From Rhodobacterales bacterium (lineage in GTDB: Bacteria > Pseudomonadota > Alphaproteobacteria > Rhodobacterales > Rhodobacteraceae): 45,095 nucleotides of DNA. The stretch lies in the NCBI GenBank assembly GCA_013297695.1, contig JAAFHX010000009.1, forward strand, positions 1 through 45,095, read 5' to 3'. Shown one piece after another: positions 1 through 8,598 of this stretch. Under the pieces are notes generated by a model that was not told where the DNA came from, did no database searches, and saw only the letters and a program-made list of their open reading frames with translations. How positions within the stretch are numbered: position 1 is the stretch's first letter; every line of letters begins with the position of its first letter. The position numbers and the translations under genes are program-made.

Positions 1-1
1 G

Positions 2-619
2 GTGACCCAGATCGAGGCCGCAAAGGGTTACAAGAAGCGGATCGGGTTCGAGCATATCATCGAGACCGCGCTTGGCATGCAGAACATCCACGAGATTGCG
101 GCGGCGTCCAAGCGCAACGAAAGCCTGCATTTCGGCGTGGCCGACTATGCCGCCAGCACCCGCGCCCGCACCACGCAGATCGGCGGCGTCAATCCCGATT
201 ATGCCGTGCTGACGGACGAGTTGCCCGACACCACGCGGGCCATCCACTGGGGCGACATGTGGCACTATGCCATTGCCCGCATGGTGGTGGCCGCGCGGGC
301 GAACGGCCTGCGCCCGGTGGACGGGCCCTTCGGCGACTTCACCGACCCCGACGGCTTCAAGGCCGCCGCCCGCCGCGCGGCCGTGCTGGGCTGCGAGGGC
401 AAATGGGCGATCCATCCAAGCCAGATCAAGCTGGCGAACGAGGTGATGAGCCCGTCCGAAGCCGACGTGAAGCGCGCCCACCGCATAATCGAGGCGATGG
501 CAAAGGCCGCTGCCGAAGGCAAGGGGGCCGTGTCGCTGGACGGGCGGCTGATCGACTATGCCTCGATCCGCCAGGCCGAGGTTCTGGTGGAAAAGGCGAA
601 GGCCATCGCCGGGGCCTGA
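2..619 (+). CDS. CoA-ester lyase, malyl-CoA lyase/thioesterase type (5' end outside window)
   Basis: C-terminal two thirds of an HpcH/HpaI/CitE-fold enzyme that cleaves or hydrolyses malyl-CoA-type thioesters. The frame is open from the window edge, so the GTG at 2 is probably not the true start; family members are about 310-330 residues and 205 are visible here. Recognisable blocks are GFEHIIETALG, GVADYAAS, PVDGPFGDF and GKWAIHPSQ, the last being the conserved CitE-type substrate loop. The sequence (HFGVADYAASTRARTTQIGG) is closer to what I recall of the Rhodobacter malyl-CoA thioesterase Mcl2 than of Mcl1. This is inference, and a beta-methylmalyl-CoA lyase remains possible. Such enzymes act in the ethylmalonyl-CoA pathway of acetate assimilation. 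The next gene is on the same strand, about 90 bases on. Confidence 0.75.
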   Translation: MTQIEAAKGYKKRIGFEHIIETALGMQNIHEIAAASKRNESLHFGVADYAASTRARTTQIGGVNPDYAVLTDELPDTTRAIHWGDMWHYAIARMVVAARANGLRPVDGPFGDFTDPDGFKAAARRAAVLGCEGKWAIHPSQIKLANEVMSPSEADVKRAHRIIEAMAKAAAEGKGAVSLDGRLIDYASIRQAEVLVEKAKAIAGA

Positions 620-667
620 GGCTTCGCCGGGCCTTACGGTGCAGGGCGAAACCGCCTATAAACCCGG

Positions 668-688
668 CGGCGGCAGAACCTGCCGCCG
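668..688 (+). promoter_or_regulatory. Perfect 9-bp hairpin in the leader of the baeRF gene
   Basis: CGGCGGCAG (668-676) and CTGCCGCCG (680-688) form a perfect stem with an AAC loop, just upstream of the next gene. A TATAAA at 657-662 could serve as a -10 element, which would put the hairpin at the 5' end of the transcript. There is no U-run, so it is a poor intrinsic terminator. An mRNA 5' stabiliser or a translation-modulating hairpin is inference. Confidence 0.4.
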
Positions 689-709
689 TTCAAGATGGAG
701 AATTCCGCC

Positions 710-1831
710 GTGCTGCACATCGACCTGCCTGCCCGCCCCGAAATCCTGCAACTGGCCGAACAGCGCGGCGGACCCTGCGTATCGATCTATGTCTCGACCA
801 CGCCCTTGACCGAAGGCGCGCAGATCGACCGGATCGAACTGAAGAACCTGCTGAAAGAGGCGGTGCGGCAACTGGAAGAGGCCGGCACGCCCAAGCGGCA
901 GGTCTGGCCGATCGAACATGCGGTCGAGGATATCATCGCCGACGATGCCTTCTGGGCGGTGCAGGCGCGCACGCTGGCGCTGTTCGTCACGCCGGACCGG
1001 ATCGTTGCCCATCGCCTGCCGAACCGGCTGGAAAGCATGGTCGAGGTGTCGGACCGGTTCCACATCAAGCCGCTGCTGCGCGCCGTGACCTTTCCGCATG
1101 CGGCCTATGTGCTGGCCATCGGCATGGGCGCGGTGCGCCTGATCGAGGTGTCGGCCGACCTGCCGCCGCATGTGGTGCATGTGCCGGGCCTGCCGAAGGA
1201 CATGGCCGACGCGCTTGGCCGCCGGACCCATGGCGAACGCACCGGCGCGGGCACCAGCGGCGAAAGCGCCAGCGAAGGCGCGCTGCTGCAGCGCTATGCC
1301 CGCACGGTCGATCAGGCGCTGCGCCCGGTCCTGTCCGGGGAACATGCGCCGCTGATCGTGGCTGCCGCCGAACCGCTCGCCTCGGTCTATCGGGCTGCTT
1401 CCAGCTACCCCCATACCGCGACGCAGGTCATTTCCGGGTCGGCTGACCACACGCCCGACCATGTGCTGGCCGCCGAGGCGCGCAAGGTGCTGGACGCGGT
1501 CTATGCCGCCGAACTGGCCGACCTGGGCACGCTGTTCGTGACGCGCGAGGCGCAGGGCCGCGCCACCACCGATATCGCCCATGCCGCCCGTGCCGCCACC
1601 TTCGGCGCGGTCGATACCCTGATCGTGGACATGGACGAGGTCGTCGTCGGTACCGTGGCCGACGCGGACGGGGCCGTGACCTTTGCCGAAACCGCCAGCG
1701 CCGGGAACTACGGCGTGGTGGACGAGATCGCAAGCCGCGCCCTGAAATCCGGGGCGCGCATCCTTGCCGCCCGACGCGCCGACATTCCGGGCAACGGAAG
1801 CCTTGCTGCCATCCTGCGCTATGCGATCTGA
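710..1831 (+). CDS. baeRF-family (bacterial eRF1-like) protein
   Basis: A 373-residue soluble protein resembling the bacterial archaeo-eukaryotic release-factor-like (baeRF) proteins. It opens with a conserved-looking CVSIYVSTTPL segment and ends in an eRF1 domain-3-like stretch (DTLIVDMDEVVVG, then a GNYGVVDEIASRAL helix and an ILAARRADIPG strand). No catalytic GGQ was found, as expected for this group, whose role is inferred in the literature to be ribosome-linked or stress-linked. An in-frame ATG lies at 695, but GTG 710 has a better ribosome site (GGAGAA at 697-702) and is preferred. It is the second of a run of same-strand genes and is separated from kbl by a strong inverted repeat. Family assignment is moderately sure; function is unknown. 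Confidence 0.65.
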   Translation: MLHIDLPARPEILQLAEQRGGPCVSIYVSTTPLTEGAQIDRIELKNLLKEAVRQLEEAGTPKRQVWPIEHAVEDIIADDAFWAVQARTLALFVTPDRIVAHRLPNRLESMVEVSDRFHIKPLLRAVTFPHAAYVLAIGMGAVRLIEVSADLPPHVVHVPGLPKDMADALGRRTHGERTGAGTSGESASEGALLQRYARTVDQALRPVLSGEHAPLIVAAAEPLASVYRAASSYPHTATQVISGSADHTPDHVLAAEARKVLDAVYAAELADLGTLFVTREAQGRATTDIAHAARAATFGAVDTLIVDMDEVVVGTVADADGAVTFAETASAGNYGVVDEIASRALKSGARILAARRADIPGNGSLAAILRYAI

Positions 1832-1853
1832 TCGCACCTTGCGTTGACAGCCA

Positions 1854-1888
1854 GCCTCTTGCGGATCATCCCTTGAACCGCAAGAGGC
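1854..1888 (+). promoter_or_regulatory. Perfect 11-bp inverted repeat in the kbl-tdh leader
   Basis: GCCTCTTGCGG (1854-1864) pairs perfectly with CCGCAAGAGGC (1878-1888) across a 13-base loop. A TTGACA (1844-1849) sits directly upstream, though no good -10 follows at 17-18 bases. The right arm contains an AAGAGG purine run and lies 18 bases before the kbl start. It could end baeRF transcription, act as a leader structure controlling kbl, or bind a dimeric regulator. The sequence does not decide between these. Confidence 0.45.
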
Positions 1889-1906
1889 AAAGCGGAGCGG
1901 CAGGCG

Positions 1907-3097
1907 ATGACGGCATTTCTGGACCATCTGACCGCCACCCTTCGGGCGATCGAGGCCGATGGCCTGACCAAGCGCGAACGCCAGATCACCTCGGCGCAGG
2001 GGGCCTGGGTCCGCATGTCGGGGGCGGACCGCCCTGTGCTGAACCTCTGCGCCAACAACTATCTCGGGCTGGCCGACCACCCGGCGCTGATCGCCGCTGC
2101 CAAGGCCGCGATGGACGACCACGGCTATGGCATGGCCTCGGTCCGGTTCATCTGCGGCACGCAGGACCTGCACCGCCAGCTTGAGATACGCCTTGCAGCC
2201 TACTTGGGTATGGACGACTCGATCCTGTTCGCCGCCTGCTTCGATGCCAACGGGGGGCTGTTCGAACCGCTGCTCGGCCCCGAGGATGCGGTGATTTCCG
2301 ACAGCCTGAACCACGCCTCGATCATCGACGGCATCCGCCTGTGCAAGGCGCGGCGCTATCGCTATGCCAATTCCGACATGGCCGATCTTGCGGCGCAACT
2401 CGCGCAGGCAAGGGCCGACGGCGCGCGGTTCGTGATGATCGCGACCGATGGCGTGTTCTCGATGGACGGGTATCTGGCGAAGCTGCCCGAAGTCGCGCGG
2501 CTGGCCGCCGAACATGGCGCGCTGGTGATGGTCGATGACTGCCACGCCACGGGCTTCATGGGTCCGCAGGGGCGGGGCACGCCGTCGCATTTCGGCGTCA
2601 AGGTGGACATGCTGACCGGCACGCTTGGCAAGGCTTTGGGCGGCGCTCTGGGCGGCTATGTCGCCGGGCCGCAGCCGGTGATCGACCTTCTGCGCCAACG
2701 CGCCCGGCCCTACCTGTTCTCGAATGCCCTGCCGCCCGCCGTGGTGGCGGCGGCGTTGGCGGCATTGGACCTTGTCGAGGCTGCCGATGACCTGCGTGAA
2801 CAACTGTTCACAAACGCTGCCTACTGGCGTGCAGGCCTGACTGATGCGGGGTTCCGGCTGCTGCCGGGCGAACACCCGATCATCCCGGTGATGCTGGGCG
2901 AGGCCCCGCTCGCGCAGGCCATGGCGCGCGACCTCTTTGCGCGGGGCGTACATGTGTCGGGTTTCTTCTTTCCGGTCGTGCCGCGCGGGCAGGCCCGCAT
3001 CCGCACGCAGATGAATGCGCGACTGACCCGCGACGATCTGGATTTCGCGCTTGACGCCTTCCGGTCGGCAGGCCGCGCAACGGGGGTACTGGCATGA
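1907..3097 (+). CDS. kbl: 2-amino-3-ketobutyrate CoA ligase (glycine C-acetyltransferase)
   Basis: PLP-dependent alpha-oxoamine synthase that cleaves 2-amino-3-ketobutyrate with CoA to glycine and acetyl-CoA, the second step of threonine degradation. It has 396 residues, close to the 398 of E. coli Kbl. The N-terminal [14 protein letters not shown] block, the SVRFICGTQ loop, the DDCHATGF aspartate/histidine motif and the PLP lysine in [10 protein letters not shown] (about K242) are all present. The start at 1907 gives the usual Kbl N-terminus. The stop overlaps the ATG of tdh (ATGA), so the two enzymes of the pathway are translationally coupled. An 11-bp inverted repeat precedes the gene. Confidence 0.93.
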   Translation: MTAFLDHLTATLRAIEADGLTKRERQITSAQGAWVRMSGADRPVLNLCANNYLGLADHPALIAAAKAAMDDHGYGMASVRFICGTQDLHRQLEIRLAAYLGMDDSILFAACFDANGGLFEPLLGPEDAVISDSLNHASIIDGIRLCKARRYRYANSDMADLAAQLAQARADGARFVMIATDGVFSMDGYLAKLPEVARLAAEHGALVMVDDCHATGFMGPQGRGTPSHFGVKVDMLTGTLGKALGGALGGYVAGPQPVIDLLRQRARPYLFSNALPPAVVAAALAALDLVEAADDLREQLFTNAAYWRAGLTDAGFRLLPGEHPIIPVMLGEAPLAQAMARDLFARGVHVSGFFFPVVPRGQARIRTQMNARLTRDDLDFALDAFRSAGRATGVLA

Positions 3098-4143
3098 ACA
3101 GGAACAACACCGGTCACATGAGCGCACTGGTCAAGGCGCGCGCCGAACCCGGCATCTGGATGGAGACGCGCCCGATCCCCGAGATCGGGCCAGAGGATGT
3201 GCTGATCCGCATCCGCAAGACCGGAATCTGCGGCACCGACGTGCATATCTGGAACTGGGACGACTGGGCGGCCCGCACAGTCCCCGTCGGGCTGGTGACA
3301 GGGCACGAATTTGCAGGCGAGATCGTGGCGATGGGCGACAAGGTCGAAGGCCTGACCCTTGGCCAGCGCTGTTCGGGCGAGGGCCACCTGATCGGCCGGC
3401 AAAGCCGACAAAGCCGTTCCGGGCGGTTCCACCTCGACCCTGCGACGCGGGGTGTGGGGGTGAACGAACCGGGTGCCTTCGCAGAATACCTGCGCCTGCC
3501 CGCCTTCAACGTGGTACCCCTGCCCGACGCCATCGACGACGAGATCGGGGCGATCCTCGACCCGCTCGGCAATGCGGTGCATACCGCACTCAGCTTCGAT
3601 CTGGTGGGCGAGGATGTGCTGATCACCGGCGCGGGCCCCATCGGCATCATGGCGGCGGCGGTGGCGCGGCACGTCGGCGCGCGCCATGTGGTCATCACCG
3701 ACATCAACGCCGTGCGGCTGGACCTGGCCGCGAAGGTGGCCGACGTGACCCCGGTGAACGTCGCCACCGAAGACCTGCGCGCCGTCATGGCGCGGCTTGG
3801 CATGGTGCAGGGCTTTGATGTCGGGATGGAGATGTCGGGGTCGCAGGCCGCGCTCGACCAGATGGTCGAGGCGATGGTGATGGGGGGCCGGATCGCGATG
3901 CTGGGCATCCCGCCCGGCAAAAGCCCGGTGGACTGGAGCCGGATCGTCTTCAAGGCCCTCACCATCAAGGGCGTCTATGGCCGCGAGATTTTCGAGACCT
4001 GGTACAAGATGATCGCCATGCTGGAAAACGGATTGAACATCCGGGGCGTCATCACCCACCGGATGAAGGTCTCGGACTACGACGCGGGCTTTGCCGCCAT
4101 GCGGTCGGGGCAAAGCGGCAAGGTCGTGCTCGACTGGGGCTGA
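3094..4143 (+). CDS. tdh: L-threonine 3-dehydrogenase lacking the structural-zinc cysteines
   Basis: Zinc-type medium-chain alcohol dehydrogenase that oxidises threonine to 2-amino-3-ketobutyrate with NAD, feeding Kbl. The catalytic zinc site ([23 protein letters not shown]), the [13 protein letters not shown] Rossmann loop and the C-terminal [12 protein letters not shown] block closely match E. coli Tdh. The lobe that normally binds a structural zinc through four cysteines has none: where E. coli has CGHCRNC and a later C, this protein has GRQSRQS and a later D. The ATG at 3094 overlaps the kbl stop. ATG 3118 ([15 protein letters not shown]) would match the E. coli start and length (341 residues), so the start is uncertain by eight codons. 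A large inverted repeat follows the stop. Confidence 0.93.
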   Translation: MNRNNTGHMSALVKARAEPGIWMETRPIPEIGPEDVLIRIRKTGICGTDVHIWNWDDWAARTVPVGLVTGHEFAGEIVAMGDKVEGLTLGQRCSGEGHLIGRQSRQSRSGRFHLDPATRGVGVNEPGAFAEYLRLPAFNVVPLPDAIDDEIGAILDPLGNAVHTALSFDLVGEDVLITGAGPIGIMAAAVARHVGARHVVITDINAVRLDLAAKVADVTPVNVATEDLRAVMARLGMVQGFDVGMEMSGSQAALDQMVEAMVMGGRIAMLGIPPGKSPVDWSRIVFKALTIKGVYGREIFETWYKMIAMLENGLNIRGVITHRMKVSDYDAGFAAMRSGQSGKVVLDWG

Positions 4144-4152
4144 CCGGACGCA

Positions 4153-4213
4153 GCGGTGCGTGCAAGCACGCACCCTACAGGTGTTGCGTAGGGTGCGTGC
4201 TTGCACGCACCGC
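4153..4213. repeat. 26-bp perfect inverted repeat between convergent genes
   Basis: Arms at 4153-4178 and 4188-4213 are perfect reverse complements around a 9-base loop. Each arm is itself nearly palindromic (GTGCGTGC aa GCACGCAC), so the element can fold as one long hairpin or as two small ones. It fills the gap between the convergent tdh and LssY_C genes, 9 and 3 bases from their stops. The GTAGGGTGCGTGC core resembles a repeat I recall from other proteobacterial intergenic regions. A bidirectional terminator or REP-like element is the likely role. Confidence 0.7.
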
Positions 4214-4216
4214 CCC

Positions 4217-5029
4217 TCACCCCCCGACCGCGACCGCGACCGCCGCCCAGACATGATCCTTCAGCATCACCAGCGACGGTTCCGCCTCGACCTTCGGCGG
4301 GCCTTCGACCGGCTTTGCCCCCTCTGACAGCACCGCCACATGAATTTCGCCGTCGGTGTAATAGCGGTCGCCCCCGCCGTTTCGGCCGTTCACGGTCGGC
4401 CCGACTCCCGAGACCTGATAGGTCGCCCCGACCATCTTCGCGTCGATCAGGCTCTGGATGAACAGGTCCCGCTCGGCGTCCACGTCGGGGGCGATGTGAT
4501 GGGTCACCTGCGCCGTGGTGCGGCTCAGTTCCACGCCCGCATCCTGCGTGGCCGAGCCCAGCCAGACCGGCCGCCCCTCCTCTCCCTTGTCCAGCACCTT
4601 CCAGAACCGGACGTGGTTGCGCCGGTCGGCGCTGTCGCCGATGGGTTTCTCGAAGGCCAGGTCCTCCTTGCGCCCGTCATACAGAAGGGGGCTGACCGGG
4701 GCCTGCACATCCGGGCGATCCAGCATGACGCTGGCCACGATCTGCACCGAACTGCGCAGGGTGATCGGGTCGGCCGGATACCAGCCTGCGGCGTGCATCG
4801 CGGCCAGCACGTCCGCCGCGCTGCCCACCAGCCCCACGTTCAGGGGATCACCCGGTATCCCGTCGGGCGTGACGGTGACCGCCGGAGAATGCGCCAGCCC
4901 CGGCTGGTGTTCATGGTGACTCCACAGGCGCGGCAGGATCAGATAGGCCAGCGCGCCCCAGAGGATCAGAACCACCAGCCCGACCCGCAGCGCCCGCATT
5001 CCCGCCGCTTCCCGCTGCACCTTTGCCAT
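4217..5029 (-). CDS. Membrane-anchored LssY C-terminal-domain protein
   Basis: A 270-residue protein with one N-terminal membrane segment (about residues 12-33, RVGLVVLILWGALAYLIL) followed by an LssY_C-like domain. The domain shows GDPLNVGLVGS, MHAAGWYPADP, FEKPIGDSADRRNHVRFW, WLGSATQD and THHIAPDVDAERD. LssY_C domains occur alone or behind PAP2 and DedA-type membrane enzymes; their biochemical role is not established. The start at 5029 is chosen because it puts the membrane helix near the N-terminus and has a GGGGAAGA purine run before it. An upstream in-frame ATG at 5116 would add a proline/glycine-rich leader of no obvious meaning. The gene is convergent with tdh. Confidence 0.75.
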   Translation of the reverse strand: MAKVQREAAGMRALRVGLVVLILWGALAYLILPRLWSHHEHQPGLAHSPAVTVTPDGIPGDPLNVGLVGSAADVLAAMHAAGWYPADPITLRSSVQIVASVMLDRPDVQAPVSPLLYDGRKEDLAFEKPIGDSADRRNHVRFWKVLDKGEEGRPVWLGSATQDAGVELSRTTAQVTHHIAPDVDAERDLFIQSLIDAKMVGATYQVSGVGPTVNGRNGGGDRYYTDGEIHVAVLSEGAKPVEGPPKVEAEPSLVMLKDHVWAAVAVAVGG

Positions 5030-5181
5030 CCGTCTTCCCCCCCCGCCGTCGCCCGGCAGGCATCGTGGCAAATCGGCCCGGCGCTGTCCAGCAGCGCCCG
5101 CCCCACCGGATTTCACCGTTGCCGCCCCCGGCCCGGACGACTAAGCATCGCGGGCCTTGAGCGGAATGGGGAGCGGCTGGC

Positions 5182-5941
5182 ATGGAAAATCTCGATCCGG
5201 GCACGTTGCTGGCCATCGCCGGAATGCTGGCCGTGGCGGGGGCCGTTACCGGGGTGCTGGCGGGCCTGTTCGGGGTGGGCGGCGGGGCGATCACCGTGCC
5301 GATTCTGTTCGAGGTGTTCGGGCTGATCGGCGTGCCCGACACGGTGCGCATGCCCATGGCCGTGGGTACCTCGCTGGCCATCATCATCCCGACATCGATC
5401 CAGTCGGCGCGCGGCCACTACCTGCGCGGCGCAGTGGACATGGACCTGCTGCGCGCCTGGGCACTGCCGGTGCTGGCCGGCGTGATCGCCGGTTCGGCCA
5501 TCGCGCGGTTTGCGCAGCCCTGGGTGTTCCAGACGGTCTTTGTCCTCGTGGCGGGCACCAACAGCATCAAGATGCTGTTCGGGCGCGAAAGCTGGCGGCT
5601 GGGCGACGACCTGCCCGGCGGCGCGCTGCGGCGGCTTTACGGGCTGATCGTGGGGTTGTTCTCGGCGCTGATGGGCATCGGCGGGGGGGCGATTTCCAAC
5701 CTGATGCTGACGCTGTACGGGCGGCCGATCCGGCAGTCGGTGGCCACCTCGGCGGGGGTCGGCGTGCTAATCTCGATCCCCGGGGCCATAGGCTATGTGC
5801 TGGATCGTGCCGACGACGCTGCTGACCACCCGGATCGGCGTGCGGCTGGCACATACCCTGCCCAAACGGCGGCTGGAGGTGCTGTTCGGCCTGTTCCTCG
5901 CCGCGGTCTGCACCCGGTTCGTCATCCTGCTGGCAACGTGA
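5182..5941 (+). pseudogene. TauE/SafE family permease, broken by an internal deletion and frameshift
   Basis: Starts as a normal TauE/SafE (sulfite/organo-acid exporter) membrane protein: glycine-rich repeat AGLFGVGGGAITVP near residue 30, a second copy MGIGGGAISNLML near residue 165, and VATSAGVGVLISIPGAIGYVL. At about 5802 the reading frame stops making sense. The expected C-terminus (IVPTTLLTTRIGVRLAHTLPKR, here broken for length, then EVLFGLFLAAVC) continues from about 5803 in another frame and ends at TGA 5939-5941. The stretch that normally joins GYVL to the IVPTT helix, roughly 25 codons by memory of the family, is missing. The start frame runs on to a stop at 6057 and would add an arginine/proline-rich tail. 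A mutation is more likely than a read error, because bases are lost as well as the frame. Confidence 0.75.
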
Positions 5942-5957
5942 CCGGGCCGGTCGCCCA

Positions 5958-5979
5958 CGCCTTGCCCCAACACAAGGCG
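5958..5979 (+). terminator. Weak hairpin after the TauE relic
   Basis: CGCCTTG (5958-5964) and CAAGGCG (5973-5979) pair perfectly around an 8-base loop, 17 bases after the relic stop. There is no U-tract. The rest of 5942-6116, between this gene and the convergent LysR gene, shows nothing recognisable. Confidence 0.3.
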
Positions 5980-6116
5980 CGGGTCCGGCGGGATCGCAGC
6001 GGCCATCGGCACCGCGGGGGCCTACCAGGCCGCGCATCGTCCTGCGGCAGCCCGTGACGGATGGTCTGGCCGGGCGTGACCGGCCCTGCCACGCCGCCGT
6101 TCGGCCCGGCTTGCGG

Positions 6117-7094
6117 TCACGGCGTTGCCGGTCCCTGCGCGAACGGAAGCTCCATGCCCTGCCGTGCCCGATGCCCATCCGCCGCAGCCGCCTGCACCAG
6201 ACCCAGAAGCCACAGCAGTCGCGGGTCGTTCTCGTTCCGGCGGTGGCGCAGCGCCGAGACGGTGAAGCCGCGCAAGGCAAGCGGCGGACCCGCGACGGCA
6301 AGCCCGAGGGCCGGGCCATAGCGCCGGGCCAGCCGGTCTGGCAGGGTCGCGATGCAGGCGCTTTCGGCCACCGCCGCAAGCGCGGGAAAGAACTGCGGCA
6401 CGCTTGCCACCACGCGGCGCGCCTGCCCCTGTGCGGCAAGCGCTGCGTCGGCCACCCCGGTCAGATCGCCGTTGGGCGACACCAGCACATGCGGCAGCGC
6501 CAGATAGCGCGACATCGGCATCGCGGCGTCCGGCCCGATCACCTCGGGTCGCCCGACGACCGCAAAGCCCTGCCGGTACAGCGGCACGGCAATGATCTGC
6601 GGGCCGATGTCCCAGAAATAGCCGATGGCCAGATCGACCCCCTGATCTGCCAGCGCCGCCAGCGCCGCCCGGCGGGTCTGCGGCAGCACGATCAGCCGCA
6701 GGCCGGGGGCCTCGGCTGCAAGCCGCCGCAACAGGCCCGGCACCAATGCCGCCTGTTCGGCGTCGAAGGCCGCGATGCGCAGCACGCCCCCGGCGCGGGC
6801 CGGATCAAAGGGCCGCACACCGCCCAGGGCACCTCGCAGGCTTTCCACCGCCGCACGGACCGGAGCCTCCAGCGCAAGGGCCACCGCCGTCGGCTCCAGC
6901 CCATGCGGGCGGCGCAGGAACAGCGCATCGCCGAACACTTCGCGCAGGCGTTTCAGCGCCTGGCTGACGCCGGATTGGGTCAACCCGATCTCGGCGGCGA
7001 CAGCCGTGGCCTTGCGATGGCGCAACAGCGCCAGAAAGACCAGAAGCAGCGTCAGGTCCAGCCGCCTGAGTTCAGAGTTTCCGATATCTGTCAT
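6117..7094 (-). CDS. LysR-family transcriptional regulator
   Basis: A 325-residue LTTR. The N-terminal winged helix is clear (LDLTLLLVFLALLRHRKATAVAAE, split here; then GLTQSGVSQALKRLREVFGDALFLR, also longer than quoted), followed by an effector domain with two alpha/beta lobes (VDLAIGYFWDIG, PLYRQGFAVVGRPEV, ESACIATLPDRLA). Its start lies 69 bases from the divergent NAD(P)-binding protein gene, the usual arrangement for a LysR activator and its target. The inducer cannot be read from the sequence. No convincing T-N11-A box was identified in the short intergenic gap. Confidence 0.9.
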   Translation of the reverse strand: MTDIGNSELRRLDLTLLLVFLALLRHRKATAVAAEIGLTQSGVSQALKRLREVFGDALFLRRPHGLEPTAVALALEAPVRAAVESLRGALGGVRPFDPARAGGVLRIAAFDAEQAALVPGLLRRLAAEAPGLRLIVLPQTRRAALAALADQGVDLAIGYFWDIGPQIIAVPLYRQGFAVVGRPEVIGPDAAMPMSRYLALPHVLVSPNGDLTGVADAALAAQGQARRVVASVPQFFPALAAVAESACIATLPDRLARRYGPALGLAVAGPPLALRGFTVSALRHRRNENDPRLLWLLGLVQAAAADGHRARQGMELPFAQGPATP

Positions 7095-7163
7095 GATGCG
7101 ATTTCATTTTATGGCGAGGAAACGCAAGGGTATCAAGGGGGCAGTCGAATGGCGGGGGCGTGC

Positions 7164-7793
7164 ATGAAGATCGCGATCATCGGGGCAGGCAACGTGGGCA
7201 GCGCGCTGGCGCGGGCCCTGGCACGGGCCGGGCACGCGATCACGCTCGGCGTGCGCGACAGCGCCGCCGTGACCGCGCTGTCGGCAGAGACCGGGGCGCA
7301 GGTGCTGGCACCGGCAGAGGCGGCGCTGGCGGCAGAGGTTGTGGTGCTGTCGCTGCCCTGGGGCGCGGCAGAGGGCGTGGCCCGGTCGCTTGGGCAGCTG
7401 GGCGGGCGGATCGTCATCGACTGCATGAATCCGCTGGTGCGGACAGACGGTCGGCTGGCGCTGGACCGGGGGCACACGACATCGGGCGCCGAGACGCTGG
7501 CGGGGTGGCTGACCGGCGCGCGGCTGGTCAAGACGCTGAACCAGGTGGGGGCCGAGGTGATGGAACGGAACGACAGGATGGCCCATCGACCGGCCATGTT
7601 CATGGCGGGCGATGATGCGGGCGCAAAGGCCACGGTTTCGGGCCTGCTGGCCGATCTGGGATTCGAACCCTTCGACGCGGGCGACCTGGTGCAGGCGCGC
7701 ATTCTGGAACCGATGGCGCTGGTCTGGATCAACCAGGCGCTGGTTCGCGGCAAAGGGCGGAACTGGGCCTTCGCGGCGCTGCCCAACCCCTGA
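7164..7793 (+). CDS. F420-reductase-like NAD(P)-binding oxidoreductase
   Basis: A 209-residue single-domain protein of the NADPH-dependent F420 reductase / ProC N-terminal type. It begins with a strong Rossmann signature (MKIAIIGAGNVGSALARAL), followed by VVLSLPWGAAEGV and VIDCMNPL. The segment RLVKTLNQVGAEVM is typical of this family, whose members in non-F420 bacteria usually carry the vague label NADPH-dependent F420 reductase. ATG 7164 is chosen because it starts the Rossmann strand directly; ATG 7149 would add five residues. It is divergent from the LysR gene and 67 bases upstream of the DJ-1/PfpI gene, so the three may form a small redox or carbonyl-stress unit. That is inference. Confidence 0.8.
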   Translation: MKIAIIGAGNVGSALARALARAGHAITLGVRDSAAVTALSAETGAQVLAPAEAALAAEVVVLSLPWGAAEGVARSLGQLGGRIVIDCMNPLVRTDGRLALDRGHTTSGAETLAGWLTGARLVKTLNQVGAEVMERNDRMAHRPAMFMAGDDAGAKATVSGLLADLGFEPFDAGDLVQARILEPMALVWINQALVRGKGRNWAFAALPNP

Positions 7794-7860
7794 AACCCGA
7801 CTGGTACGACCTTCCGGCGACCGCCAATTGACCCTTTCTGCAACGAAAAGGAACCCCGCT

Positions 7861-8598
7861 ATGTCCGGCGACATCGACACTCATGGCAAGAAACGCATCC
7901 TGATGATCGCGGCGAACCCTGCCGTGTCGCCCGCAACCGGCTGGCCCATCGGCTTTTGGTGGGCGGAACTGACCCACCCGTGGTGGGTCTTTGCCGAAGC
8001 CGGCTATGACGTGCAGATCGCCAGTCCCACGGGTGGCGATCTGGCGGGCGACAGCTTTTCCGACCCGACCGATGCCTCGGGCTATTCGGCCGACGACCTG
8101 ATCTCGCTTGGCTTCATCACCTCGCCGCGCCATGCGGCACTGGTCAGGGGCACGCCCGCCGTGACCGACCTTGACCCCGCCGCATATGACGCGATTTTCG
8201 TGCTGGGCGGGCAGTCGCCCATGGTGACGATGATCGGCGACACTGCGCTGCAAGGCTTTGTCGCCCGCGCATGGGAAGCGGGAAAGATCGTCGCCGTCGT
8301 CTGCCACGGCACCTGCATCCTGCTGGAAACGCGGCTGTCGTCGGGCGAGTTGCTGGTGGCGGGCAAGACCTGGACCGGCTTTGCCAATTCCGAAGAGGAT
8401 TTCGCCGACAGCTTTGTGGGCAGGCCGATCCAGCCGTTCCGGATCGAGGACCGCGCCAGGACCATTCCCGGCACGAACTTCATCGTCCAGTCGCGGTTCA
8501 AGGCCTTTGCCGTGCGCGACGGCAATCTGATCACCGGGCAGCAGCAGTTTTCTGGCGCGGCGGCAGCGCAGCTTGTGCTGGAGGCACTTGGCCGATAG
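7861..8598 (+). CDS. DJ-1/PfpI superfamily (type 1 glutamine amidotransferase-like) protein
   Basis: A 245-residue protein of the DJ-1/PfpI/Hsp31 group. The nucleophile elbow is VVCHGTC with Cys148, the partner glutamate is in WWAELTHPWW (E36), and the FVLGGQSPM loop lies near residue 115. The length and the HGTCILLETR context suggest the Hsp31/glyoxalase III-like or general type 1 GATase-like branch rather than a true amidotransferase. A good ribosome site (AAAAGGAA) precedes ATG 7861. It follows the F420-reductase-like gene on the same strand and may share its promoter. Methylglyoxal or protein-glycation repair is the usual proposal for such genes and is not shown here. Confidence 0.85.
   Translation: MSGDIDTHGKKRILMIAANPAVSPATGWPIGFWWAELTHPWWVFAEAGYDVQIASPTGGDLAGDSFSDPTDASGYSADDLISLGFITSPRHAALVRGTPAVTDLDPAAYDAIFVLGGQSPMVTMIGDTALQGFVARAWEAGKIVAVVCHGTCILLETRLSSGELLVAGKTWTGFANSEEDFADSFVGRPIQPFRIEDRARTIPGTNFIVQSRFKAFAVRDGNLITGQQQFSGAAAAQLVLEALGR

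Noticed and set aside
656-3127. Long open frame of 823 codons on the minus strand
   Set aside because: It lies antisense to the baeRF and kbl genes, is rich in Arg/His/Gln with no family motif, and both plus-strand genes have clear motifs. It is a GC-rich shadow frame.
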